Part shown: in pieces, positions 53,651 through 64,000 of the stretch
Layout of the letters: each line of letters opens with the position of its first letter
Position numbering within the stretch: position 1 is the stretch's first letter
NCBI GenBank assembly: GCA_049999765.1
Contig: JBNGIQ010006077.1
Span: forward strand, 16,897 to 80,896
Source of the DNA: Phaeoceros laevis
Taxonomy: Eukaryota; Anthocerotophyta; Anthocerotopsida; Notothyladales
DNA length: 64,000 nucleotides
Reading direction: 5' to 3'
Made by a program: the position numbers and the translations under genes
The notes under the pieces: generated by a model
The model's input: the letters and a program-made list of their open reading frames with translations, nothing else
What the model was told of the DNA's origin: nothing
Database searches by the model: none

Positions 53651-55288
53651 ATGCTTGAATCGGTGGCTTCCGGGCTCTCTGCTGGCAAGGGCAAGAGCTT
53701 AGCAGCAGTGGCGCTGGCTAAGTATGGCTCGCACTCGTGCGCTGGCAGAATTAACATGGGACAATCCTTCCTGGCAGGCCGGCTTAGAAAAATTCGACGA
53801 ACACGCTCCGCACTGCCGCTAGAGAACGACTACGGCAGCGGTCGGAGCTACTTGACCTCGCCTTTGGCACACTTTCGGAGCCACTCCAGTTCCTGTCTGC
53901 TTACCGGACCTGGAGCTTTTGGGTTGGCAATCCGACATGCTTTTCGACCCTCTCGGCAGCTGTGCAGCTCAGTCACGGGTAGTCCTGTGTTGATTAGGCG
54001 CTTGTCCGGAGCAGGGGGTTCCATTTTGAGGAGGGGGAAGGGTTTGCAAAGTGAGGCTGTAGAAGCGAACAAGGTAGTAGCGGTGAAACCAGGAATGCTG
54101 ACTCTTGATGTTTTTGGAGTTGAAAGCTCCAAAGCATATGCTCGATCCGTATATGGATGGTGGGGCAGTTCCTGGAACTCAAGGTCAACTCGTTGGTTGC
54201 ATGGAAGGCATTCAGTTTGGCTCATGTTTGGGGTTTGTGCGTGCTTCTCTGATTTTGCGGGGGCCCCTATTCCTGTGGTCTCCCCGACCAATCCTGCACG
54301 TATGGAAGCCGGGGTTGACGAGACTGAGGTCTCTGAGGAGAGCACTGATGAACATAAGGACGTGGTTGAGGACAAACCGGTCGAAGAGCCGGAGGCAAAG
54401 CAGGTCTACACCAATTACACTATTACTGGTATGCAGCGTGGGATAACACCCGTACGGTTTTACTTTTGTGTCCCTTCTGATTCACAATGTTTCCAAAAGT
54501 GCTGAGAATTGTCTTGTCTGCAACAGGTGTTCCAGGAGATGGTAGGTGTTTATTTCGTGCAGTAGCTCATGGAGCCTGTCTCAGGAAAGGGTTTCCAGCT
54601 CCCAGTGAGAGCAAACAGCGGGAGCTTGCGGATGAATTGCGAAGCAAGGTGCAGAATGTTCATTCTCAGCTTGAGCATTGTGTGGAATATGTGCCCACAA
54701 GCCGGGACAGTTGTAGTCTGAGGTCAAGCAAACTGACATAAGTGTATCGGTTGGTGTCTTTGTAGGCTGTGGATGAACTGGTAAAGCGCCGAGATGAAAC
54801 TGAGTGGTGAGTCCCATGTGTTATCGGAGTTTTGTCCTTCTTCCCTGCAAAAAATGCTCCTTTTCTGCCTTCGTGCACAAAGTAGTCAATCCCTCCTCTG
54901 TGCTTGCAGGTTTATCGAAGGCAATTTTGACAGTTACACAAGGAGGATGAGGCAGCCACACGTCTGGGGTGGCGAGCCTGAGCTTTTAATGCTCTCTCAT
55001 GTCTTGAAGTACGCATCTTCTTCCCTTCTGGACAGTATTGGCCTGGTTGGTTTCTGGTTTTCACCAATTTGGAGTCAGTGAGTTGTCACAAGTTGTAACT
55101 GGTTGCTTGCGCCCTGTAGGATGCCCATTACTGTGTACATGGCGGAAAGGAAACTGAAGGGCCTCATCGCCATTGCGGAGTACGGGCAGGACTATGGGAA
55201 AGATGATCCTGTGAGGGTATTATACCACGGCTTTGGTCACTATGAAGCTTTGCAAATGCCTGGCTTCTCTGTCTCTGCCAGATTGTAA
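53651..55288 (+). CDS. OTU-domain deubiquitinase, OTU4-like, five exons
   Basis: Exons 53651-54428, 54527-54648, 54766-54806, 54910-55008 and 55120-55288 give 402 residues. The first exon (259 residues) is Ser/Arg-rich and low in structure, ending with an acidic stretch (DETEVSEESTDEHKDVVEDK). This resembles an organelle-targeting or disordered leader. The OTU fold follows: GVPGDGRCLFRAVAHGACLR (catalytic Cys), SESKQRELADELRSKVADEL, FIEGNFDSYTRRMRQPHVWG, GEPELLMLSHVL, MPITVYMAERK and VLYHGFGHYEAL (catalytic His). Arabidopsis OTU4 shares this whole order. OTU proteases cleave ubiquitin chains. Membership is firm; chain preference and location are unknown. Confidence 0.94.
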
Positions 55289-55750
55289 AATATGTTCTCC
55301 CGTAGGTTGATTTGGAGACTAGTTAGTGGTTTGAGTCCTGTGGGCAAGGTTCTTTTTTTGTTGAGGCATTCATAGTATTGTGAAACACCTCAGAACAATA
55401 ACGTGAGCTCTGAAGCGAGAGTCCACGATGTGTAATTGGTGAGACCACCCTGGTGCCCCAGGGACATGTGTGAATGGACGAGTGCTGACGAGGTGGCATT
55501 CGTTTTTTGACCGATTTACCTCTGACCAACGGATCCACTGTCACTGCTACTGTCACTGCTCCCACTGGGTTCTTTCTCTTCTATTTATTGCCCAATAATG
55601 CAAACGTTGGTTGCTACTAATAAGTCGATGAGTTAGATTAAGGGTGTCCCTCAATTGTTCGCACTGATGCAACGATGTCAACCTCGCCAGGCCAACGCCA
55701 TGAATCCTTATCCTATTCTTACTGGACAAGCCCCTCGGGACACGTTTCTC
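55289..55750. other. Convergent 3' interval between OTU and DNAJC9-like genes
   Basis: About 460 bp. 3' UTRs expected. No gene seen. Confidence 0.5.
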
Positions 55751-57252
55751 CTACTTCCTGGCCTTCTTCTTCGTCCTCGCAGATGTACCCTCAGAACGCT
55801 GCATAAGGGATTTCTGCGCTTGCTGAAACTCTTCTTCAGAAGGTTCCTTCTGCTTACCTTTCCTAGACCCACCATATTTCGTTTCAAGGGCTGAGGTTAA
55901 GGAGTCCATTTTCTGCCTCCTTCCTTGGATCAAACTAACTAAGTCAGACGATGAGCCTGCAGAGGGCTGTTTCTTCCTGCAGGAATCAGACGAACAAGGT
56001 TAAGCTCTGAAGCAAAAGGGCAAAGACCACCACTTGAACGCATTTCAAACAGGGAATGCTTACCTCGTGGTTTTACGAGGAGGTGGTAGCTGGGAGACCT
56101 CCTTAGCCCACTTACGATATATTTTGTACTCCCTGAGCTCATCTGTCAGCAGAACCGACTCTTAAGCAACGACACCCAAGAGGGTGGCTAGTAGATGAAA
56201 GTAGAACATGAAATTCAAGCTAGTACACCTGCAGCAATTGCTTTGTCAATGATATCCTTGAATCGGTGAGAATCTTGGCTTGGCTCAGAGCAGATCATGT
56301 GGAAAAATACCCTGTCCGAGTAAAACAAATAAAACTAGAGATCACATTGAAGTACATTGAGCTGTATGAGAGCAAGCCTGGGAATGAGCAGGAAGTGTAA
56401 GTCACAGAAGATTGGAATGACAAAATATTTCGTGAACCTCTGCATATTTCCTTTGAATTTGGTGAACAGCTTTTTCAAATCTTCTACTTCTGCCTCAGAG
56501 CCTTGATATGAGGAGACAAAGGTATCGATTTTGTCCTCTGTCACCTGGGAACACACCAAGCAGATTTGGGAAAAAGCACAGCCTGGAAGTATACAGCAAA
56601 CAGTGGCAAAAAAAGGATCACACAATCAGTTCAACCACGAGCCCACACCTCAGCATAGATGTTCCGAAAATATGTAGACCAATCTTGCACATTATCACCC
56701 AAGATTCCCTGCAGCAGCACCAGCTCCAACATCAGTTCTCCGGTCAAGACGTGTTTGCTCAAGAAGCAGATGTCCAACGATGATGAAAAAATAGAGCAAA
56801 TTTGTGCTTTCCTCAGAATTACACACCCAGCTAGTGGAGGTGGCGTAATATAAACAGCTAAACCAAACGTGGCAACTGAAGGTGATCCTTGTACCACATC
56901 TTCGATAGATCCCGTTCTGTCGTAGACTTCCCTCTTCTTCGAGTCCCCGAGTATAGCTATGACACTTTGGAGCGACTGGAACTTTTCCTTGGCCTCGGCA
57001 TCAGGGTTTTTATCAGGATGTAGCCGTAGAGCTAGCTTATGATAAGCTTTGCGAATTTCCTGTTCGGAGGCACTTCGGGCCACGCCAAGAACCTGAGGAT
57101 GACCAATCGAAAGGCACAATTAGCCTCCCAGCAAAGGAGTCCAATACAACAGCATTCCACCACTCAATGCAAGCACTTACTTGGTAAAGGTCCACCTTGT
57201 CTCTACCATCAGCCACGTCCAGTTCTACCTCATCCGTTTTTCTCTTCCCCAT
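55751..57252 (-). CDS. DNAJC9/ATJ6-like nuclear J-domain protein, seven exons
   Basis: Exons 57252-57181, 57092-56895, 56708-56649, 56544-56438, 56311-56229, 56142-56064 and 55976-55751 sum to 825 nt (274 residues). After MGKRKTDEVELDVADGRDKV the J domain reads LYQVLGVARSASEQEIRKAY, HKLALRLHPDKNPDAEAKEK (HPD intact) and YDRTGSIED. The rest keeps the DNAJC9 pattern: DNVQDWSTYFRNIYAEV, SSYQGSEAEVEDLKKLFTKF, FFHMICSEPSQDSHRFKDII and a basic C-terminus (SMEF-like KYGGSRKGKQKEPSEEEFQQ, ending KKKARK). Animal DNAJC9 is a histone H3-H4 chaperone that recruits Hsp70, so a similar nuclear role is likely. Confidence 0.94.
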
Positions 57253-58205
57253 CTCCTAAATCACAAAGTCTCCTTCAGTCGCTCGAAACTCCTACCACCT
57301 TATCGCCTCGGGATCTGTGCAGTACAGGAAGGAATAGAGCCAGCCAGATTGAGGGAGAAGTGGAAAGACGCAGTTGGTCCTGCTGCCAAGTGAAGACGAG
57401 GTCAGTTGTTTCAGTAACCTATGTTCACAATGCAACTGGCTCTGCCGTCGAATCGGGCACGGACGGCACGGCTGTGCACCGTGCAAGGCTGCTGCGTGAC
57501 GCTACCACCAGCCGGGTATTGTCGAGGGCACGGCCCCCCTACACCAGGAAGGGCAGCCATAGCCAGACCTCAGCCGGTAGCCAAAGTCCGGTCATCGATC
57601 ATCGATGCCGAACCTCTGGTGACCGATTGGGTTCCGTTATGCTATCATCTTAAGTATGTGCTTATTAGATGTGAAGATGAGACAAATACTTCTCTTGGTG
57701 ATGACTCGTCTCTGACTCTTTGATCAAATTATCCTGTTGGATACATGCTCTCTCTAGCTGGACATTCTCTCTGCGCTATCATTTTCTACCATCCCGCGGG
57801 GCCTGGCGGACTGGATGCTCGGGTTCTCGCACGGCTAGTACTCCGGTTCTGGATGCCTGGCAGTGTGAGATTGCTAGTTCATGTTCTCATGCCGCAAGTG
57901 CTCTTCTCCTTACGTGTGTTCTGCTCTCTGCGATGGTTCACTCTTCAACAAATCTGCGTCTTTGTGCTGGCAGGTTTCTAGCAGCATCGTGACAAACACT
58001 GCCGGCGCTGCCACTAAAACAGGTCAGTGTCCAGGAGCCTCTCCTAATTCCAAGCCGAGCTCGATCTGTTGGCAGGTTGCGTGAAGTCTTGTTGTCAGCA
58101 GCTCGTAATGGACCTCACAATGCAACAAGCTCCTGTGGTTTCGGAGAAGGTTTTGCAAGAAGCGGGTGTGGTTTTGCCTGGCTGATAAATCCTGGAAACG
58201 GAGAG
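57253..58205. promoter_or_regulatory. Divergent region between DNAJC9-like and F-box genes
   Basis: 950 bp. Contains both promoters. A plus-strand open stretch at 57430-57640 has a Cys cluster (CTVQGCCVTLPPAGYCRGHG) but no start or family match. Confidence 0.4.
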
Positions 58206-59639
58206 ATGGAATCGGTGATGCCGTTTTCCAGATGGTCAGGAGGCGATGGAGCTAGCAGCAGCGGGAGCGGCGGAAGTGCCTCGAGTTTGGAGAAGGCTGC
58301 ACTTATCCCTGCACCCTCGGGTAGGCATGCAAGAAGGCATGGCAAAGGCGTTGTCAGTGCAGAAGGAGAGGGAGGGGAAGGCAGATGGTGCCTGGCAGCG
58401 GACGTGTTGGAGAAAATCTTCTCTCTACTGCCGATGCAGGACGTTATCAGAGCCGGAGCAGTGTGCAGGTGGTGGCACAGTGTTGTGTCCGCGCCTGTAT
58501 TTAGGAATGGCTCACGCTCGTCGCTTGTGGAGGGAGACATCTACTTTCCTGTTTTCTTCTCCGACTTCCATCAGCAGAGCTGCTTCGGCTTCGACATCGA
58601 CAGCAAGAAGTGGCGGGAGCTTCCTCCGATCACGTTCCTGCCAGCGGATCAGGGCCGCGAAACGTGCGAGCTGCTAGCTTACGACAAAGGATTGGTGTGC
58701 ATGGAGAAAGCTGGTGTGCACTACGTATGCAATCCCTCCACGAAGGCGTACAGAGTCCTACCTCCAATGGTATGTTGCAAGTCGGAGCACGGCAATCGAG
58801 ATCACACACTGGACCTTCACCTGCAGGTGGATAGGGATGGGGAGGGATACACCCTAGTTGCTCTGTGCGGAAGACTAATCACAACTAATGCTGTGGGGGG
58901 GCCTGCTTTGTGGTTTCCCGCCCACGCAATGCAACATCAAGGAGGTGGGCTAAATCAGCAGCTCGCCATGCTGCATCAACGTGCATTGGTCAGGCGCATT
59001 TTACAACATCCTGGTGGCGGGTGGCTTCGTCCTGCAGTAGCCAAAGTGACCCGCTATGACTCGAGGACAAATGCCTGGACGGCATTGCCAACAAGAGCTG
59101 CCCCTCATGGTTGCATCGTGGTGTCTCGGAGTCTGTTTTTTCGGGGCATGGTGTACGTGCTCGCACAGGAACGTGATGCAGTTACCCTGTTGATGGGTTA
59201 TGACGTCGAAGGACGAGTATGGATCAGGTTTGGGCCTGTTCATTTCTTCAAACAAGGATCAAAGACGAGGTTGGTTGCTGTAGGAGACCATGTGATGGTC
59301 GTCAGCTTAAACCCGAAGGGATTCCTGGTCAGCAGTTTGAAGCCACCACCTGTTCGAGAGATGAATGACAGGCAGGTGTACTACGTACAGAGCCACGAAC
59401 TTTTTCTGGAAGAAGGATCAGAGTTTGTAAGAGATTGTCACGAGGAGGGATGGGACTGTGTGGGGTATCAGAGTTCTATCTACATCGTCACCCTGAGAAG
59501 TTTGAAGCTTTCCGTTTGCCATGTGTTCAAGAGGACCTGGCTGCGATTGCAAAGTGGTTCCTTACACTGTGCCAGTCGCACATACCAGGCTACTCCGTTT
59601 TCCTGCCCCATCGAAGTGGGTCTGCGAACCCCTGTCTGA
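58206..59639 (+). CDS. F-box protein, intronless
   Basis: 477 residues from ATG 58206. A Ser/Gly-rich leader precedes the F-box (LAADVLEKIFSLLPMQDVIR, then AGAVCRWWHSVVSAP), which docks on SKP1 in SCF ubiquitin ligases. The remainder is beta-rich like kelch/FBA-type substrate domains: FGFDIDSKKWRELPPITFLP, DKGLVCMEKAGVHYVCNPST, AYRVLPPMVCC and RYDSRTNAWTALPT. It resembles the plant F-box/kelch group typified by At5g15710 and UFO. Target unknown. The last 25 residues are unlike the rest and could include read-through of a short error, but no clear break is visible. Confidence 0.88.
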   Translation: MESVMPFSRWSGGDGASSSGSGGSASSLEKAALIPAPSGRHARRHGKGVVSAEGEGGEGRWCLAADVLEKIFSLLPMQDVIRAGAVCRWWHSVVSAPVFRNGSRSSLVEGDIYFPVFFSDFHQQSCFGFDIDSKKWRELPPITFLPADQGRETCELLAYDKGLVCMEKAGVHYVCNPSTKAYRVLPPMVCCKSEHGNRDHTLDLHLQVDRDGEGYTLVALCGRLITTNAVGGPALWFPAHAMQHQGGGLNQQLAMLHQRALVRRILQHPGGGWLRPAVAKVTRYDSRTNAWTALPTRAAPHGCIVVSRSLFFRGMVYVLAQERDAVTLLMGYDVEGRVWIRFGPVHFFKQGSKTRLVAVGDHVMVVSLNPKGFLVSSLKPPPVREMNDRQVYYVQSHELFLEEGSEFVRDCHEEGWDCVGYQSSIYIVTLRSLKLSVCHVFKRTWLRLQSGSLHCASRTYQATPFSCPIEVGLRTPV

Positions 59640-60176
59640 TTACAATCCAGCCCAGTCGGTACGGTACTTTGCCACAACCGCACTTGCACTGTTGTTGATT
59701 GCCGCGGTCACGGAGCTTATGGAGAGTTTGTCTGGGAGATGGTGATTCTTTGAAATGGTTTACTCATCTGAGTTACCAACCAGGCAGCTTTGTAGGACTT
59801 AATTAGTTTGACGTACGATGTTGTGGAGACACCACCACATGCATGTTGTGCTTGCGGTGGTGGTTACTTGGTTGGCTTCATGAGCAAATGTACGATACTT
59901 CCCCTGCTGTGCTTTTGCCAATAGGCTGGAACTTGGAACCTCTGTCTCCAACTACAGACATGTCAGACTGTTTGGCATGATACTATTTCTTCCAGTTCAC
60001 CTCTCTGTACAATGTACAGTGTACCCCATGCTTCTTCATCTTATGCTTCCATGCTGCCTTGCTCTATCCGTCTCGGCTAATGTTGCTTCCTTACAGATCG
60101 ACCATCTTTTCTAAAGTTTCATAGATGATCTTGAAGACTCTGCAAAGAGCCGATAGGCATTTTACTGCATGCATTC
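59640..60176. other. Convergent 3' interval between F-box and permease genes
   Basis: 537 bp, 3' UTRs expected. No gene seen. Confidence 0.5.
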
Positions 60177-62483
60177 TCAGGGGTCATTGGCGGCCAAGGT
60201 TATGTTTGGTTGAGGCCCCTTGAACCAATTCCTGGCACCAAGCACCCAGTATCCAACAGCTATAAGAAATACACCTCCAACAGCTACTGGAGCATAGTTC
60301 AGAGTGTCCCTCTTCACAGGATATGCTAGTGGCAAGCTGAATAGCACTGTTATGACAATTACCCAAGCCACAGAGATCCAGCCCACCAGCAAACTAAAGG
60401 GGCCAAGGTTGAATGGTCCAGGTCTGAAGGTGCGGCGGCCGACAGTGAGGCGGAAAAAGATGGGCAACGCATAGGCAATGTACAAACTCACAGTGGCTAT
60501 GGACACCATGGCATTGAACGCCACCGCACTTCCTAGAGTCTGGCCACCATGAGCAACAAAAGATTTCTCACGTTACTATGATGTGGTCTTGCAAAAAAAG
60601 GAGTGACAGGTATTGTTTTTCGGAAGGAGGAGCTCACCGTGAGTGCCATGATAAATGCAACCACCACAGAGAGCCAGACAGCATTGACAGGAACTTCTTC
60701 CTTGTTGACCACATGCCACAGTGAGGACAGAGGCATTGCTCCATCTCTTGAGAAGGCAAATGCCATCCTGCGGGGTGCAAGCACAGCCTGATGTCAGCAG
60801 GAAACCGTCTCCAGATGAACACCTCAGCTGGCATTGCTAGATGTGCAGGATTCTGACCTCGAGTTGCTTGTGATGCAGCTCATGCCACATAAGAAGGTGG
60901 CCACTGCGACGATGCCGAGACAGACAATTCCTCCTGCTCCTGAGCCGTACCTGTTTTTGAAAATCTGATAGAAAAGCTGGGCTATGGCGTATCCCTTGGC
61001 ATCGTTGCTGGGATCCAACAACTCAGCTGTGTTCGGAATAGAGTAGGTGATTCCTAGGATGTATCCGAAACCCACCACCACAGATACACCAATGGCACTG
61101 ATTATGCCGTATGAACCATTCTTATCCGAAGCTTTGGTCTCCTCTGACTGCACGCAGTTGCCCAAACAAAGGCTTGTGAGGCGGCAGCCAGTGAAACAAG
61201 AGTGCAAGCCATCCCTCCCGTCCATTGTTCAAAACGGATCACAACATATCATACCATGTGGGCAGAAGCGTCAAATCCACTAATTGAGTACTGGCTCATT
61301 AACAGTCCAAGCAGGAAGATGTAAGGTGGGCTGTGTATGCCAGCTCCATTGTCTCTGTTGAAGGAGGTAAAAACAAATTCGGCACTTTGTGTTTTACCAG
61401 CCACTGTGGGAATCAGAATCATCAGAACAAAGACACCTGCAACAGCCAGCTTCTGACATGAGTTTATGCTGCTGGGTTTGTCACGACAGCATCATCTGCT
61501 ATTCAGGAGGGCCTCATGACAGAAAATTCAAGGAGTTGAAGGGCTACCGATGCAATTCCAGGCAACAGCAAAAGTCCCAAGAAACGCGAGCGTGGATATG
61601 GGGAGACTGTTGATCAGGCCATGCAATACCAAAATGCCAGCATGGAGCCCGATAAGTTCATACTTGGACAGACTATACCCGCCTCCATTAGCTCCTCCTG
61701 TACCCAGCAGGATCATAGCTTGAAGCAGTATTGCTAATGAGAAGTCCACACTTGTTGTTACAGCCCACTGCAGACGGTTTCTACACAAGGTTAGGCTACC
61801 TGCAGGCACCATACTATGCTTGGCCCTGGTAGAGAGAGAGAGACGTTGCTAACTGTGTTGTTCCTGAACTGCAGTCCAAACAAGTTAGTTCTGATGAGAA
61901 GATGATCACCTGACCAACCATGTTATACCTGCAAACAAATGCAGTGAAGTCACGAGTGTCACATCAGAACGTCCGTTGCTGTTTGTTCTACGAGGTTTGC
62001 AATATGAGACACTTATAAACTTACCAGCCGGTGATCCAGGATGCAAATGGCCCCCACTTGCGCCCTGACAAGCAGTAACTCCAGTAGTACAGTCCTCCAG
62101 AAGTTGGAAAAGAGGAGCATATTTCTGCCATGGACAGGCCAACAATGAGGCTGAAGAATCCTGCTATGAGCCATCCGTATACTATGGAGATAGTCCCTCC
62201 AAAGTTGAGCCCGGTGTTGAACAGCGTTGTGATCCCTGTCAACACAGAGATGACTGCGAAGGAGAAGGCGAAATTTGAAACTACCCTGCAAGTTGAAAAC
62301 ACCCATTGGCAAGACACCATTAGCTTGCTGTACAATTCCGTACTCTGTTAGGATGGGTTTGCACAACGCAATGTGTGCAGAGGGGAAATGCATGTACGAG
62401 AGATCCCGCTTCAGCTCCTGCTTGTAGCCCAACTCCTTCAGTCTCTTCTCCCCAGAGTCTACAAGCTTGCCCGAAGTCGCCAT
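60177..62483 (-). CDS. BAT1/GABA-permease-like amino-acid transporter (APC family), eight exons
   Basis: Exons 62483-62398, 62285-62025, 61928-61910, 61767-61548, 61436-61255, 61147-60858, 60767-60638 and 60539-60177 give 516 residues. The N-terminus DSGEKRLKELGYKQELKRDL is the signature of plant BAT1. It is followed by SNFAFSFAVISVLTGITTLF, MAEICSSFPTSGGLYYWS, HMSEETKASDKNG and AFSRDGAMPLSSLWHVVNK, then repeated hydrophobic helices (about 12). The C-terminus is RNWFKGPQPNITLAANDP. BAT1 in Arabidopsis moves amino acids and GABA across plasma or mitochondrial membranes. The third exon is only 19 nt, yet its reading phase fits exactly. Confidence 0.95.
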
Positions 62484-63868
62484 GCCTGTCCTTGAACTAG
62501 AACTCAGCGGTCCTTCAAAGTAACTGACGAGCTATAGCTAGCTATTGCCTCCACGACCAATATCCCCCACAGATTCTATCAACTGAGTTGCCCATACCGC
62601 AAGGGCAGAATGCGACTCACAACCTCACAAATTGATCAACGCAATGGTCAACCGTGGTAGCAGCACAGCTCATGCCCAACGACCTCGATCCTCTTGGTCA
62701 ACCTTTTACGTAGGCCAAGAAAGGCAGTCACGATTGCCAATTCGCAGTGATAAGGGATGTTTGGAGTTCGTGCCGACCATTGGAGAATGGGACAGCATAA
62801 ATCAGGCGGAGCATCAAATACCAACCACCTGCGAGGCAGCAACGAGCTATGCGAGAGCTGAGCAACACACCGCAAATGCAGGTGAACTCATAAGCTTCGA
62901 CAAACAAAGTTCCCTTCCTTGTGCAGCCTGGGAGAACTCTTCACCTTGGAAGGAGGCTGGTCGGAAATTTATCATCCTTTTTTATCCTTTTGTAGCACAA
63001 ATTGTGCCGGAAAAGGCCTTTCGAATTCTCTGCCAGATGTGAAAATACACTTTGTGAAAGATATGAGCACCTTGACTGTTCTCTGCGATGCATTATTAGT
63101 CTAGACAGCGAGGAGCTCGAGTTGGGGATCCGGACATTACAAGGGCTGTCGTCAGCCTTTTGCGTGGGCCACAAGATATACAGAAGCTTCCCGACAAGCC
63201 CGGATCCATGGTGCCACATGCCCCACGCGGGCCACAAGATACTATGCAGAGATGAGCCTCTACAAAAGTTTCCGGACAAGGATCCAGGGTGCCACATTCT
63301 GGGAACAAAGCGCGTAACTGGGGCCCTCATGAACATGTACAAAGCACCTACCTGGTACGTTACTTCTTACTTACCGTGTACACCCACCCTTTCTTTACAG
63401 TACCCCAGGTGGGTCGGTCAAGACTCAAGAGGCCTTGCCAAGGAAACACACCGGCAGGTCGCCCAGCCTGCATACTGCCAATGTCGACAGCAATAAATAT
63501 TAATGTATGGACTCGTCACTCGTGGGGCCATTTTTCAAAGTTCAAATTGCAAGCTTGCAAGTGACGCATGTACATGTTTTTGTTTTTTGTACAGCTACTC
63601 CAAGTTTTGAAAAATTAGCTTAATTAATCAGACACAAGTTGTACACGTGTACACAAAGAATGATGTGGTGCGCAAGGCGAGCTTTGGGCTGACATGTAAA
63701 AGTGGGGGGCTCTTGCAAGCCTGGGTTGGAGAAGGCAGGGTCTCTTCCCAGACTTTTTGAAGGCTCAAGTTGTACGTACTACTCCTCGTTGCTCTGCTTC
63801 CTCAATTGTCTGAAGACTTTCCAGGCCTGTGAACACCAGCCCTGGAGAAGGTGGCTCCGTCGATATCC
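62484..63868. other. Upstream of the permease; mostly no gene
   Basis: Permease promoter and 5' UTR on the left. A plus-strand frame at 62632-63042 is open but not convincing. The degenerate tandem repeat is listed separately. Confidence 0.4.
63165..63300. repeat. Two degenerate tandem copies of a ~64 bp unit
   Basis: GGGCCACAAGATA occurs at 63165 and 63229. Both copies then contain a CCGACAAG/CCGGACAAGG and GGATCCA(T/G)GGTGCCACA core. Confidence 0.7.
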
Positions 63869-64000
63869 ATGGCAGACCGGGGACTTTGGGTGCACGCTCT
63901 TCATGTCAGCAGCGCTCGCGATTTGCTTCCAGACCGGGAATCAAATGCTCAGGCAGCTTCCCCTGCGTGCAAGGACATTGTGGCTCCCGGAAACCTAGAA
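63869..64000 (+). CDS. Possible start of a gene running off the right edge
   Basis: ATG 63869 opens a frame still open at the window end (MADRGLWVHALHVSSARDLL onward). Composition is protein-like but there is no family match, and 44 codons are too few to judge. Confidence 0.2.
   Translation, partial: MADRGLWVHALHVSSARDLLPDRESNAQAASPACKDIVAPGNLE

Noticed and set aside
62632-63042. 136-codon plus-strand frame upstream of the permease
   Set aside because: Composition is not convincing and it overlaps the likely promoter and 5' UTR.
1-64000. CRISPR arrays, phage or bacterial operons, riboswitches
   Set aside because: None seen. All well-supported genes are eukaryotic with spliceosomal introns or eukaryote-specific families.

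Overview
The window is nuclear DNA from a plant-lineage eukaryote. Supporting genes are a LISCL-type GRAS protein, a hevein-domain GH19 chitinase, a DUF247 protein, an F-box protein, a plant-type RAD21 cohesin, a BAT1-type amino-acid permease and an OTU4-like protease. Genes are compact, with introns mostly 80-270 bp, and an unusual share of conserved genes have no introns in the coding region (two RPB2 copies, DNAJC8, PIGW, SF3B3, alpha-SNAP, GRAS, F-box). A bryophyte, lycophyte or other early-diverging streptophyte fits best, but I cannot place it further. Two 100-base runs of N show that this is a draft assembly.

Layout. 1-9.4 kb: tail of a copper-chaperone gene (-), PCMT (+), a SMAP1-like acidic protein (-), a plastid Sec14-like protein (+), a coiled-coil protein (-) divergent from a 48-aa membrane ORF (+), and an 11-exon AprA/PhoPQ-related secreted protein (+). 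9.6-19.3 kb: two complete intronless RPB2 genes head to head with DNAJC8 between them; a minisatellite overlaps the 3' end of the first RPB2. 19.3-27.2 kb: repeat-rich accessory stretch with a three-exon gene of unknown family, a chitinase, a frameshifted DUF247 gene and a ~315-bp inverted repeat copying its 3' end. 27.2-34.7 kb: GRAS (+) converging on a 13-exon RAD21 (-). 35-46.5 kb: sparse region, tRNA-Ile(AAU), PIGW (+) converging on SF3B3 (-), and an unresolved minus-strand gene. 46.5-62.5 kb: inositol-kinase-like PfkB protein, alpha-SNAP, GDSL lipase, OTU4-like protease, DNAJC9/ATJ6-like protein, F-box protein and BAT1-like permease. 62.5-64 kb: mostly intergenic.

The genes are typical eukaryotic single transcription units, not an operon. 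Several are core nuclear machinery (Pol II subunit 2, SF3b subunit, RAD21, DNAJC8, DNAJC9), but nothing shows that they act as one unit. I worked out exon structures by hand from splice sites, reading phase and remembered family motifs. For the multi-exon genes where I list every exon, the summed exon lengths are divisible by three, which is an internal check. No database search was run.
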